Shown here in pieces: positions 34,730 to 46,434 of a stretch of 64,000 nt of DNA. The DNA is from Punica granatum (Eukaryota; Streptophyta; Magnoliopsida; Myrtales; Lythraceae). Below the pieces are notes generated by a model. It had not been told where the DNA came from, did not search any database, and saw nothing but the letters and a program-made list of their open reading frames with translations. Made by a program: the position numbers and the translations under genes. Where the stretch lies: positions 62,001 to 126,000 of the forward strand of contig NW_022204038.1 in assembly GCF_007655135.1 (NCBI RefSeq). Direction: 5' to 3'. The stretch's first letter is position 1; each line of letters starts with the position of its first letter.

Positions 34730-34900
34730 CGACTTTATAATATCAACCGACGGAGGAAACGCGGCTACGTTTTTATAATGTGAACCGACATGACGCGGGC
34801 GGTGACGTCAGGTTGCCGCATGGACCGCCAGAATCTCCCCATTAATGCTGGATCTGAAGTCGGTCGATCTATCCGTCTTTGTTAACTCCTTATTTATGAA
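34730..34900. repeat. Second copy of the conserved TGACGTCA-containing block
   Basis: It is paralogous to 21640-21845, with AACGCGGC, CGACATGA, GTGACGTCA, TTAATGCTGGAT and ATCCGTCTTT in the same order. The 34190-34730 stretch before it shows no gene: the minus-strand 34374-34688 frame is unrecognised. Confidence 0.5.
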
Positions 34901-35605
34901 TTTATTTACTTATAATTTTCCACGGGATAAAGTACTTTTTAATTATTTTATAATTAAATTTGACTAAGGAAAGAACTGTTTAAAGTCAATGATCTTACAT
35001 TCGGCACATACTCTCTTAAAGTCTCTTGTCAGTCACCAACGTTTGGATATGTTGGTTAAAAACCACTATTTGGGCAATTATACCATTTAGTTAGACCGAT
35101 CCCACTTAAAACTAAATAAAACTGAGATTGTACTTCTGAATATTAGATAATAAGTTAAAATAAAAGAAAAATCTCGGTGATTTTTAAAATGGTAATTTCT
35201 TCACTTTTATTTTCTTATTCCTACATTAAATTACTTCTCTGTTTTTTTTTATTTTATTTTTAAAAGAGATATATTCAAATGATAGTAATATCCATCTTTC
35301 TTAGAATAGAAAGGGATCTGTTGACACATGTTAGGACCATCACGGTGTAGGAGTTTCGAACCTACTATGATAGTCTCAAGATTGCATAATAAGATATCTG
35401 GCGGGGCTATTAATATGTGTCAGATCGAGGAATAGTGTCCAATTTCTTTCACATCATACGCATAGTCGTATCAAGAATCATAAATTCTTTCTTCTTTTAT
35501 CGAAGGCTGCATTATCGGAATTTTGATCATAATCAAGATAATATAAATTCCACATGAGAAACGAAAGACATTTCAGTATTGAAGGGAAGAACTTTTTTGT
35601 ATTAA
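34901..35605. other. AT-rich intergenic DNA
   Basis: The stretch 35030-35100 resembles part of the fold-back MITE (CCAACGTTTGGATATGTTGG), possibly a fragment. No gene is seen up to the 3' end of pseudogene 4. Confidence 0.35.
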
Positions 35606-37435
35606 TTAATTCACAAAGAGCTGCCCGAGGTTGTACGGGGCGGTGACAGAGGAGGGCCCACTCCACATGACCTGAGCTAACTGGTAATTGGTTCTGTGGG
35701 TTTTGTGGCCCCCATCGAACCACGTTGCCGGCCCCACCACCACAGCCCATTGCTCTGTAGGGCCCACTGCTGCCACAAACCCCCTGCCCATCCTTGAAAG
35801 TTGAAACCTTTACCAACATGAAACAGCACCATACCATCATGTTAACGCTCTGGTAATGTAACTTCCTCTTCGATTATCCACAATTTATTGGTTGGGACGA
35901 GTTCTATTGTTCAGTCTTAGCTTGCATTTGGTCATAAAGTATTTTCGATGCATTTAAAATCCCTATAATATAAGTAAAATTCGTATGTTTGTTGATAACA
36001 TAGTTTGTCAATTGTGTCACATCTCGTAATTTGATAATATAAATCATTATTTGGTGCAGCGAAAGGGAAGTTCATGAGGTCGTACCATATTTTGAAGGAT
36101 TGAAGATTTTGTCTTTGAGGGAGTTGTAGTAATCAAAGATGGAGTACTTGAATCCGGGCGGTTAGCCCTCTAACTTCCTGAGGGCAATGGCCAGCATCCT
36201 ATTGTGGAGCCGGGAGTGCGCCAGGAGCTTCTTGGCGCACCATTTGCTAGCGTTCGGGCTCTTTACGTGCTCCCCGGGAGACACCCTATGGGCCCGACGT
36301 TCTAGAACCCAATCTTCCTTCCTCCCAACCTGTATATCTCCTGCACGAGCCCGACAAATTTGAGAAAGTCTAGAGGAATACATTTGCGAACATTCCACAA
36401 TGGAAATTTGATCCTAGTGGTACCGAGTTTAGGAGGCCGTGATTGTGTTTGGAGATAGAAATGACGAACTTACGCTTAACACGGCCGTGATATTGCCAAC
36501 TACTTCCCCTACGTAAGCCCTTCGATCGGACTGAGTGGCATTTGGCTTCGACATGTAAAACTGTACGTAGTCATTGCCTCCAACGCTGAACAAATAAACC
36601 GCACTTCCCAGCACATTTCTTGCCCCTGCAACTCCATACTTCTCCCTAAGCGACTCTTCCACCTCCTTGAAGTAGCTCAGCTGCGTCGACAGATCAATCT
36701 GAAGCTCGAAAACACAGGAGCTCAGCATGAATTTTAATAGTCGGTAAATAAAAGAAAACTTGATACTTGAATCGATGAAGACATATCCAAGTCATTTGCA
36801 TTACGGAAATTAATGCTCAATTGACAATGGAATCTATGCCGTCGGACGACAGAAAACCGATTACAAGATGTAAAACATGAACCCATTACCGATCTGCCAT
36901 GGCTGCTAGGGAGAACGCAGGCACCACCCGAAGCAAAGCTTGCCCCATCAGGTAAACTGGCGAGCTCCGGGTTGCAAGTAAGGTGGGATTAAAGGCAACC
37001 TAGCAAATTGAGCTGCAATGAAATTGAAAAATTTGAGTTAAATGCGTGCTTTTTTTTTTTTTTGAGTTTTTTAATTTTCATACATTTACAATTTCAAGAT
37101 ATACCTAAAAAAAAAAAATTCTCTGCCTTTTCTGACTCACCAATGAAATCCGGGACTAGACAGCCATCGAAGCCCCTGCCAGTACCCCGATGGAAATAAG
37201 ACTTTGCCATTGGGAAACGAGGTTGTCGGGTCCGCGCCATTCAAAGTGTTCAAGTACTGGTTGTTCCCAGGATCGAACAGCTAGTCCCCGAAGACGAACA
37301 GCGTTCTATATTTCCCGACAGCATTGCCCTCTGTTAAAGCAGAGCAGCTAACAAGGTTAAGGAGGAGGATAGGAAGATAATTAGGTGCAGAGGAGGGAAG
37401 TGTGGGACTTAGAAGGAAGCTGATCAGTTTGCCAT
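35606..37435 (-). pseudogene. GDSL esterase/lipase pseudogene 4
   Basis: All five exons are recognisable (about 37141-37435, 36900-37012, 36473-36708, 36086-36340, 35606-35807). The start ATG is followed after two codons by TGA in frame. In the frame that restores similarity, the catalytic Ser codon of block I is TAG (FGD-stop-LFDPGNNQ), and a frameshift follows before GRGFDG. Exon 2 is frameshifted after PPYLQPG. Exon 3 is clean and keeps FSVGGNDY. Exon 4 has frameshifts around the GPxGCLP region and a stop near its end. Exon 5 is frameshifted near TWFDGGH and still ends LGQLFVN. It is more diverged from genes 1-3, so this was a separate older lineage in the cluster. It is not functional. 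Confidence 0.9.
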
Positions 37436-39144
37436 TTCCTTGATTTTTTTTATAATTTGTTTGTTCGGGCTCCTTTCCATTGTATTTGGAAGTATTTATA
37501 TAATGGCTCAGAGGAGTAAATTTCCCTCATTATTATATTTGGAGCTTGCGACTCTTATTTATTTATTTATATTTTTAAAACTTTTAATTTTCAATTTTAA
37601 TTTTATTTTTGAAAGTAGATTGTTTGTTCTGGGAAATTAACTTGCTATGTTCTTCAAATGCAATTGAACTCTGCATCAAAGACAATGGGAAATTTGCTCA
37701 ATAATTTACACCCAGTAAACTCTGTGGTTTAATAAAAATGATCATATCGTATAATCAAGTAATTTACTAAAAATCTAAGCATGAGCAGTTCAAAACTTGG
37801 GTAATCTATCAAAAAAATTGAGTTGAAAATATTCAATATTTATGTAATTTATTTCAAGTATAAATAATTTAATAGAAAACTGAAGGCATTTACTTCCAAG
37901 TAATTTACTATCAAAATATGCACAATCTACTTAATGCGAAGGTACATTATTAAAAATTGAAGCAGCTTTAAGGTGATTGCACCTTAAAATCGTATTTACT
38001 GGTTTCTTTCTTATTTTCTTGTCGTGTTAAAATCAAGTTGCAACAAATTGAAATACTTCAATTGCACCATATATGTCCAATTCCTTCCAAATCTCTCCAT
38101 TCAAATAGAGCTCCGATATTTTCTAAATACGTTTATTAATCCGTTACAAAGAACAGATCTTGAAGTAGTAGTTTATGGAGAATTGAGAAAAAAAATTCTG
38201 AAAGTCCATGTGACAAATATTACTTTAACGAAACGAGTTATGAACAAGCCATTGTTTAATCAGTAAAATTTGAGTCCACATTACGAGAAGTTAAATGCAT
38301 GTGCATGTGCCATCTCCATCCCCCGAAAGCTGGATCATATATCGACTTTCTAATTGTTGTTCTCTTCTGGCTCCACTTTCCTTTGCTAGTCAAAGTTATC
38401 ATAATCTCCTTCGTTTTTGGGTGTGCATCAGCATATATCCGCAAATCTAGTGGTCTCCACTAATTCAGATTTCGAGTCAAATCGATCGATTAAAGACTCC
38501 TAATCTTAGTTTTTTCACTTATAAGATTCAAATTGAAGATCTTTTTTAAAAAAACACAAGTGTCGAAACATTTGAATGAACTCATCTTAGTATTTTGTCC
38601 TTTCTTTTGCACAATGATATAGTTTTTTTATTCATGGGTTGTGCACTCTAATATCTGAAAAGTTCAATGGATTCTTATTAATCTAATTCGAGTCGGGTTA
38701 GCCTACTAATAGCACTCCATTTACAAATTCGAACCACGATAATAATATAGGTTTTTTTTTTGGACCTCGAGGTGCATAGCTGAGATTAATGCTTATTATC
38801 GAGGGTCAGCTTGGCCTTGATGCAAGGTGCACACTAATTTTTATGGCAAGAAGTAATTTTGCGCATCCATATAACTTGTGGCTCATATCTAATTAGAATC
38901 ATTCGAAACTCAACCATGAGGGAAAATAAGGGTTGAAAATGGAATTGTTAACGCAAATGGAGCAGAAACCTCTTGTGGAATAGAAGGCCGTTAAAAAACT
39001 TGTTTGGTCTTGATTTCCAGTACGTATACTAGAAATCATCATCACAACACGTCAAGCATTTATATGAAACCTGAATTGGGCCGTCCGCTATTTTTCATTT
39101 CATGGCTGAATGCAATCTAAGCATATTGCAGATGTATAATCTAA
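37436..39144. other. Intergenic DNA upstream of pseudogene 4
   Basis: A TATATAA-type word lies near 37495 on either strand, upstream of the dead gene. The rest is AT-rich with no recognised repeat or gene. Confidence 0.35.
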
Positions 39145-39300
39145 GGAGGGTGTAGTGCAATTGCACGCCCATTCGCATAATAACTAAGAGGTTTCAGGTT
39201 CGATATTCGCGATGGGACTACTCGTACCCTTTATTAACTATATATTACAATTTTTGCTTCATTGTATTGAGAGCACGGGCCTCCCTTTTAATCGGAAAAA
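39145..39300 (+). mobile_element. tRNA-derived SINE
   Basis: GGAGGGTGTAGTGCAATTGC forms the head with an A box. CAGGTTCGATATTCG is the B box about 35 bp later. The body GGGACTACTCGTACCCTTTA and the tail CGGGCCTCCCTTTTAATCGG match the minus-strand copies at 43370 and 63105. Confidence 0.7.
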
Positions 39301-40451
39301 CAAAATGTTGATGTACATCAGCTGAGGACTGCTGGCAACCTCGACATCATTCAAGTCTGCACTCACATGGAGACGATCAGTGTAACCCGTGAAATGTAAA
39401 CGTCCATGACACAATTGAAGTGAAGGATCTCCATGATGATCGTAGCATAAGATTGCTCGATGCACGATTTGCCGATTAAAAATCCGTGAAATTTTCAACT
39501 ACGAAACTAAAGTCATTTGCACAAAGAATTATCAGTTATCATCTCCTGATATGAAATCCATGTAAAATCATTTGTAAATATATTTTTCTGACGGACTGTG
39601 GTTGATAAAAACTTTACAATGCCCGGACACGTGATATTGTGAGACTATAACCATGAGCTCCATATATGTTATATTATTACATGCATTTCTAATAATTCAA
39701 TATATCTATCAAATGCATTAAATACGTATTTCAATTTATACCCCAAAAAACAAAGAAAAATAATTCTATATGGTTGAATTTTTTCGTATAATCTCAGCAT
39801 TCTCATGAGAGTAATCCGATTGATGTGGACTCCCTTATCAGTTGAGCATTTTGACATGGGGGGAGAATTCACACCATAGAGAAAGCAGGTGATTATTGTC
39901 AACCGTGTGGATGTAATTTCGACCAAAGGAGTCAACGTTTTACATTTTTTTAGTTATGGAGATATATGCGTCATCAACGACGCCGGGGAAGTAACAGGGT
40001 CATGGAAGGTGAACTTTTCTTTTCTAGATTTTGTTTCCTATTTATTTCTTTATATTTTTGAATGAGAGATCACTAGATATATTTCTTCAAATTTCGCCAA
40101 AGTCAACATTTATATATCTACATATAATTACGAGATACTTCCAGTAAATTTGAAACCTCCGTTTTGCAATCAAGTTCTTTGATACTGATGATTATATGTG
40201 GGACCACAAAGGAGTGTTGTATTGCTAAGTTGTTTGTACACATACCTCGATCAATGTTTGTACATTCGATCTGGTGGTCCCTCCTGTGTGATATCTCGGT
40301 TTCTCTTTACAAACAGCTGTATATCTAGTCTTTCATGATCATTAATAAGATTTAACGGGAAGGGTATATGACACATTCACGGTAGATGCAAAGTAAACTA
40401 CTGTAATTCGTAGTAAATTAACTCAATATCAAGTTATTACGCATATTTTGA
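39301..40451. other. Intergenic DNA, nothing recognised
   Basis: The minus-strand open frames at 39259-39498 and 39669-39935 show no family signature. Confidence 0.3.
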
Positions 40452-40606
40452 TCAGTAATATATATATATATATATATAAACAAAGCACTAGTTCAATTCT
40501 CACGTCGCCATATTATCAAAAATAAGAAACATAGCTCTTTCATTTTGCCATGACATCACTTATGTATTAAAGAAATTTTTTATCATTAATTATACAATAG
40601 AATATA

Positions 40607-40642
<36 letters not shown>

Positions 40643-41349
40643 TTCGAGAAAGTGAAATATACGAATATATTTTCAATAGGGGCATATTAATGGAATATAA
40701 CCAAATATATAGATTATATATATCCGAATATAGCCTAATAAGGGCATTGCAATTTACATGTAATTTGCTATGTACTATATCAACAGCAATTTCCAAATTC
40801 CACGAAATCTTGATATATATCACCACAAGATAATATTACTTTTATGAATATATATGTATATATAGGGGAAGCAAAAGGGATAGCAAAACCGAACACATAT
40901 GTATATATAATTATAAACTTCCTTTCCCATTTTTCTCCAAGTTTTTATTTTTCTTGGTTGAATTTTAATTTGTTGAATGAATTTTTTAATGCAAATTCGA
41001 AGTTCATTGTTTCGATATTGATTGTTTTGACAGGATCTCTATTCCAGTTGCACTATAGACATCACTTCAGTAACTATAAGACTTTTCTGATTTATAAACC
41101 CTAAATATTACTTTTTTCCCCTTCTCCAAGATTTTCTTTTTCTTGGTTGAATTTTGATTTTTAATGCCAATTCGAAATTGATTGTTTCGATATTGACTGT
41201 TTTGACATGATCTCTATTCCAGTTTCATTATGGGCATCGCTTCAGTTTTATTATGGGCATCGCTTCAGTAAATAAATTTTGATGTTTCAAGATTTCTATC
41301 TTCAAGTTCCTTAATTATTGTCTATGCAACACGCGGGTCTTCAACTAGT
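40452..41349 (+). mobile_element. Non-autonomous Helitron (copy 2)
   Basis: It ends with GC-rich ACACGCGGGTCTTCAACTAGT (CTAGT at 41345-41349) followed by T. The 5' part, AAAGCACTAGTTCAA then ACGTCGCCAT and AACATAGCTCTTTC, parallels copy 1 at 27.4 kb. The 5' limit is uncertain because of an AT microsatellite. Inside is a duplication of about 150 bp (40921-41072 and about 41113-41270) sharing TTTCTTGGTTGAATTTTRAT and TTTTGACAKGATCTCTATTCC, plus a 22-bp repeat near 41225-41270. No transposase is present. Confidence 0.6.
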
Positions 41350-41799
41350 TTTACATAATTTATGTAAGTTACATGATAGTAAATTACCTGAATATCTAGT
41401 AAGTTATTTATGAATGAAATAAAGTGCACAGAGTTCAAAATTTTTTACTTATATCTTTAGTAAAGAACACAGATTCGGAAAATTTTACTTAAATTTTCAG
41501 TATATATAATTTGATGTACAATACTATCGATAGTTGATTGTGTCATATAATTTATGATCGTGTAACGTCTATGGCGATGCATAAAGTTTAACTGAGTAAA
41601 CAGCTGTGAGATCCGATATAACCATGTAAATTAACATTTCAATTTATGTTGTCTGGTACTAATAAACTAATGTCACATTTCGTGTAAGAACTTCAAAGGA
41701 AGTATAGTAAAATCTCTCTGCAAAACTGGCCGATTTTCTTTTGTAACAGCTGTACTATGCTCCGGTTTTGAATCCTTTGTACCAAACATGGCCTAAATC
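41350..41799. other. AT-rich DNA downstream of gene 5
   Basis: Nothing is recognised besides the likely 3' untranslated region of gene 5. Confidence 0.35.
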
Positions 41800-43883
41800 C
41801 TAAAGTTCAAAAAGTTGTTTCAGGGTCCAAGGTTGAGTGGTTGAAGGCGGGCCGTCCCACATCAGCTCAGCTATCTGGGAGTTTGCACTCTCGGTTGTGT
41901 GCATGCCGTCGAAGAAGATGTATCGACTCGAGTTATGGCACAGTGTGTACTGCTCCATCCAGTTGTTTCCTCCCCAATTCATCCAGTTGAGCGCCTCGGG
42001 CTCGTTCTGGTAGCATGCCGCCTTTCCTTCTTCGAATCCTTCACAAGCACATAACCGAAGACACGTTAGTTCAGAATGGATGCTGTTTCGAGTTCTGCAG
42101 GCATATGGAAATTAATTGTTCTTAAGCACTGTAATGCAAATTTGATGTGTACTTTAGTGAGATGAATTCCGGGGATTTATAAAATACAGATCAGATGGTG
42201 ACTGGTTTTAATGATCAATAAACATTGTAGTATCATAGATGACATAATCGACCCCTGATATAGTACTTTTGCTTATTATGCGCATAGCATACCGTAATTT
42301 GTCACATTATTGATTCGATCCAGGAGTGAGTTGTAGTGGTCGAAGATGGAGTACTTGAGCCCCGGCATATATTCCCCCAGTCTCTTGAGGGTACCCGCTA
42401 GAATTTTATTGTGCTTTCTTGCCATCGACATTAGTTCCTCTATGCATGCGTCTTTCAGTTCCGGCTTCTTTGCTTTTAGCATCGGCAAGCAACCTAAGGG
42501 GCCAACATTTTGAAACCCGAATTTCCTTCCTCCTGCATTATATAGCTCCTGTGGAAATGTCAAATTTTACAAGAAATCAGTAAGTTTAATGTGGCAAATG
42601 GTGACGGAGATATTACGAATAACTAAAGGTCCGACGTCCAGTAGAAGAAGAGACAACCATACCAACACTGCATTTGTTAAGTTTCTGACCACCATTTCGG
42701 CGTACAGCCTTTGGTAGGTTTTGGAGATGTTATGGCCATTGAAGTAGAGGCTGAGGTACTCTTTACCTCCGAAGCCGAAGACATACACAGCTCTCTTGAG
42801 GGCCTTCCTAGATTTAACATCCCCGAATTTCTGAACAAACCACTCTTTTATCTCATCAAACTTCATCACCTGTTGCTCCAGATTCATCTGATGAAACATT
42901 ACCCAAAAACGCGTGAACAACCTTATAACTGCAATTTCTGAAGGTAATTAATCATCCGGGAAGCTAGTGAGAAATCGTCGCTTACGACTCCAGGGAGGTC
43001 GCTGAAAACTCCGGCTCCAGCTGAGGCAAAGCTCACGCCGTTGGTGAAATTTGCGCCCGTTTCTAGGCATGGCGGAATCAAACTCAAGTTCGCATTTTGG
43101 GCTGCATTTGCAATCAAGAATCTATTGGAAGATTGATCATCAAATGAGAAGAGTCTCCTCTGTACAAGTTTACGCAAACTCCAGAAAACAAGAAGAAGCA
43201 TTGACAATATCTGGTGCCGCTAATCCCATCTCGAAATTGTAGTGGACACATTTCTGGGATTGGCAATCTAAAAGCGTACTGAAAACTATGTTTGGTACAA
43301 AGCATTGGAAAAAAAGAAAATCATCCAGCAGCTTAAGTTTTTTATAAGTTTGTGAAATTTCATTAGAATATTTTTTTCGGTTACAAAGGAGCACAAGTCC
43401 TTTTAATGAAATAGAAATTCTAAATAACTAATAAATGGGTATGGGTAGTCCTACTAGGTATCGAACCTATGATTTCTAAATCAACAAGCGAGGGCACGTG
43501 CTGCTACGCTAACCCTCTTTTGGGGGTGAATTGGATAATTAATGTATGATCTCATCAATTGTTGCATCTTTAGATGTAGCTTGGCAATCTAATGGCTTAC
43601 CGATGAAGTCGGGCACGATACGACCATCAGAGTGTCTGCCAGTGGCGCCGGCGAAGAAGTGCTGTCCATAAGGCGAGTAGTAGGCCGGGCCCTTCTCCAT
43701 CCTGTCAAGATACTGGTTGTTCCCAGGATCGAATGCGGAATCCCCAAACACAAACAGGGGCTTATGGCGTTGCTTTGCATTGGTCGTGGAATTGGCATAG
43801 GTCCCAACTGGGTGTAGGATTAAAACATTTGTCGTGGAAAGAACAAGCAGAAGAAGAAACCGCAGCATCCTAAAACTGGCCAT
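41800..43883 (-). CDS. GDSL esterase/lipase-like gene 5, block III Asn replaced (possibly non-catalytic)
   Basis: Exons on the minus strand are 43601-43883, 42986-43101, 42663-42887, 42293-42548 and 41800-42038. All junctions are GT-AG, phases agree and there is no internal stop, giving 372 aa. A signal peptide covers about residues 1-30 (FLLLLVLSTTNVLIL core). Block I is FGDSAFDPGNN (Ser49), block II NGVSFASAGAG, and block V FFDGMHTTE (Asp336, His339). Block III reads FGFGGKEY at 170-176: the oxyanion-hole Asn of the SGNH family is Lys174 and the following Asp is Glu175. The remaining protein is intact (GGRKFGFQNVGPLGCLP, MPGLKYSIFDHYNSL). It could be a catalytically impaired protein kept for another role, or an early-stage pseudogene. 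A SINE lies in intron 1. Confidence 0.85.
43370..43520 (-). mobile_element. SINE in intron 1 of gene 5
   Basis: On the minus strand the A box is GTTAGCGTAGCAG and the B box AGGTTCGATACC. The body GACTACCCATACCC matches the related copy at 63105-63262. The plus-strand left end is a T-run (poly(A) tail). It enlarges intron 1 to 499 bp. Confidence 0.7.
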
Positions 43884-44695
43884 TCCCCTAGATGATACGA
43901 ATCGGACTAGCTAGGCTGAAAATGTGAGACTATCAAATCATCCTATGCTTTTTGATGTGCTCTGATTATGGGATTGTTGGCTTGACTCACTGAGTCAATT
44001 TGGAATCCCATTCACAGAGAGATGTCTTTGTTCTTGGCTGCTCTGTTGGGATTGGGGTCTCTTCTTGGTTTCTGGTTTTCCTTTTGTGGATCGGATTCTA
44101 GTCATTTGTTTTCATCTTTCTCTTCCTTTGATTTGTTTCCTATTTATGTAGTTTGCTAAATTTGGTCCGTTGACCTCAAGGGGCTACATTTGGTCCATTG
44201 ACTGCAAGAGGCTACATATGATTTTATTAGTTATTACATAATATTATTTGAAAATTTCTCACTGCCTACTAGTAAAATCAAGAACACTACAAGAACGTTA
44301 ACCTTTTCCGCAGAGCTAACGCCCCCCATTGTTTTGCAATTATCTTTATGGGACTTTCCTGAAGGTCTCATCGCCCACTAGAAAATGATAAAGTAAAATT
44401 TTCAAGTCACCACCGCGGTCTAAAAATGATTTGAAAACATATGAAATTTCAATGAATGAACAAAGTGGACTGAAAACCGTAACCTTACCAATAACATTGC
44501 AACTAAAATGGTCTTACAGTATATCATGATTCTCAATGCACCTGAATCTTTAATACCATAGAAACAGGATATTTGTTGTTATGGTAAAAATATTTATTGC
44601 AGCAGCGATCATTTTGAGTCGAAAGTAGAAAATCTCGATCTAAAATCCAATATGTAATGACATAGGGATTCCAGTTAGTTCTCTTTGGGTAATTG
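43884..44695. other. Intergenic DNA between gene 5 and pseudogene 6
   Basis: The stretch 44155-44225 contains two copies of a TTTGGTCC(G/A)TTGAC word, possibly a small repeat or transposon end. No gene is seen. Confidence 0.35.
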
Positions 44696-45053
44696 CTTTA
44701 GGTTATATGGCCTTGTAATGGAAGGACCCGCTTCAAAATAGGTTAGCTAGCTGTTCATTGGCGTGTTGAGTTGTGTAGTAATCGTCAAAAAACAAATAGG
44801 CGCTTGGGTACTCGCAGACAGTAGGGTTTCCAGAACCAACTGACCCAACATGTGTGCCGTTATCATCATCGTTAGAGTAGCATGACCTTTTTATGACCTC
44901 GAATTCTGAATGGACAGAATAGCATTGAAATAAGTAGCTTTTACTTAAGGATTAGCATCTTAATTAACTCATAAAATGTATGATTTAATTAAACGTGTGA
45001 ACCAATTATTAGTGTGCCTTCTTAAGAATTTCAATGGAAACTCTTTCTTGTCA

Positions 45054-45088
<35 letters not shown>

Positions 45089-46040
45089 CTTAATAGCCAT
45101 ATATCACAAGAGGAGATGTCTGATGGCGGAAATGATCGTTTTTATGCCTTACCATAACCAGATGGATGCTCGAATCTATCCACTATCCAAACGGGACTAG
45201 AAGTAGTCGAAGACGGAGAACTTGAATCCTTCCAGACGTTCAGCCAAATCTGTGAGTGCATGATAGAGTTGCTTCTTGTGTAATATTGGCATTGAGAGCA
45301 ACTCCAAAATACAACTCCCATTTTATTAGCAACCCGGGAAGGCAGCCCAGGGGCCCGACGTTCTGAAATGCGATTTTCCTCACTCCCTTGTTATAGGTTT
45401 CCTGCATATATCCGGGGTTATTTACTAAATCAATCAGCTCTAATGCCACAACTTCCCCAAAGTTTACTGTATCTTACCATTAGTTTCTTCGTTATGTTGC
45501 TTATTACAACATTCACGTGTTGTTCTTGTTCTGACAATGTCAGGCTACGATCAAATTCCTCTTAGATTTCTTGATAATATCGATAGTCGTCGATGTCTCC
45601 AACGCTAAACTGGTATGCACCTCCGTTCAAGATATCTCTTGCTCGAGTGGAACCTAAAATTGCACCCTATTTCTCCACCATTTCCTTAAAGAGATAAACT
45701 TCCCTATGGAGCCTCCTTTAAAGGGGTGTTTACAGAAGTCAATCATGGTACGCCACGTCGCAGTTTGTCGGGTGATTGTTGGTGACGAAATAATAACAAA
45801 CTTATTATTTTTGATATAATAAGATACTAATGTTAGTGGTAGAGTTGATTCGTGAGTCATTATCAGAAATCTAGAGATACGACTCGGATCCATTTTCGGT
45901 AAATGAGTCCACAATACCATACGATGGCCAATGCTTGTCGTTTGCTTGCTGGGGTTTTCCAAAGTGGCCGGTTGTAGTACCGAGGAAAGCAAGACATAAG
46001 AGCAAAACACTGAAATGGAAAATTGTAATTGCCATGACAT
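44696..46040 (-). pseudogene. GDSL esterase/lipase pseudogene 6
   Basis: The 5' end keeps a start and signal peptide-like sequence (ATG at 46033-46035, MAITIFHFSVLLLCLAF), but block I (GDSL) and exon 2 are absent. The exon 3 remnant (about 45478-45690) reads a degenerate block III (FSVGDIDDY) with a stop. The exon 4 remnant (45190-45405) keeps RKIAFQNVGPLGCLPG, then is frameshifted. Exon 5 (about 44700-44910) keeps CYSND..YPSAYLFFDD, but the catalytic His is Tyr (FDDYYTTQ), and a TGA falls at the NLF position followed by a frameshift. The nearest relative is gene 7, which shares the YPSA(F/Y)LFFDD end. An AT microsatellite lies in the intron at about 45060. A TATA-like word sits near 46078-46085. 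Confidence 0.85.
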
Positions 46041-46434
46041 AGACTATTGTTTTGTGCTTGCTCTGCTGAGGCTTCTCTTTTTATAGGGGTGGGCCTCTAA
46101 CTACATTTCATCAAGTTTAGGTTTAACCTTGAAAGTTAGATGGGATAGGTGAAAATTTAGCTTAGTTTCGAATATATGTCTATCCCAAAGCACTTGCCTG
46201 AGACCATCAATTAACTGATGATACATTGCTTTTTCTGATAAGTCGGAGAAGGTCTTGCTTTTTTCTGATAAGTCGGACAATATCTTGCTTTGATTAAAGC
46301 TACTGGTAACTCAGCAAAAAAGGTAAAAGCTAGAGGTACCAATGATCAATATCAATAATGAAATAATAATTTTTCAGTTCTATGTGGAACTTATAGTACG
46401 TTCCTTAAGTTTCGGTCATGCTTGATCATCCTAA
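46041..46434. other. 5' flank of pseudogene 6
   Basis: It contains a TATA-like word and a short direct repeat (TTTTTCTGATAAGTCGGA, two copies at about 46230 and 46261). No gene is seen. Confidence 0.4.
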
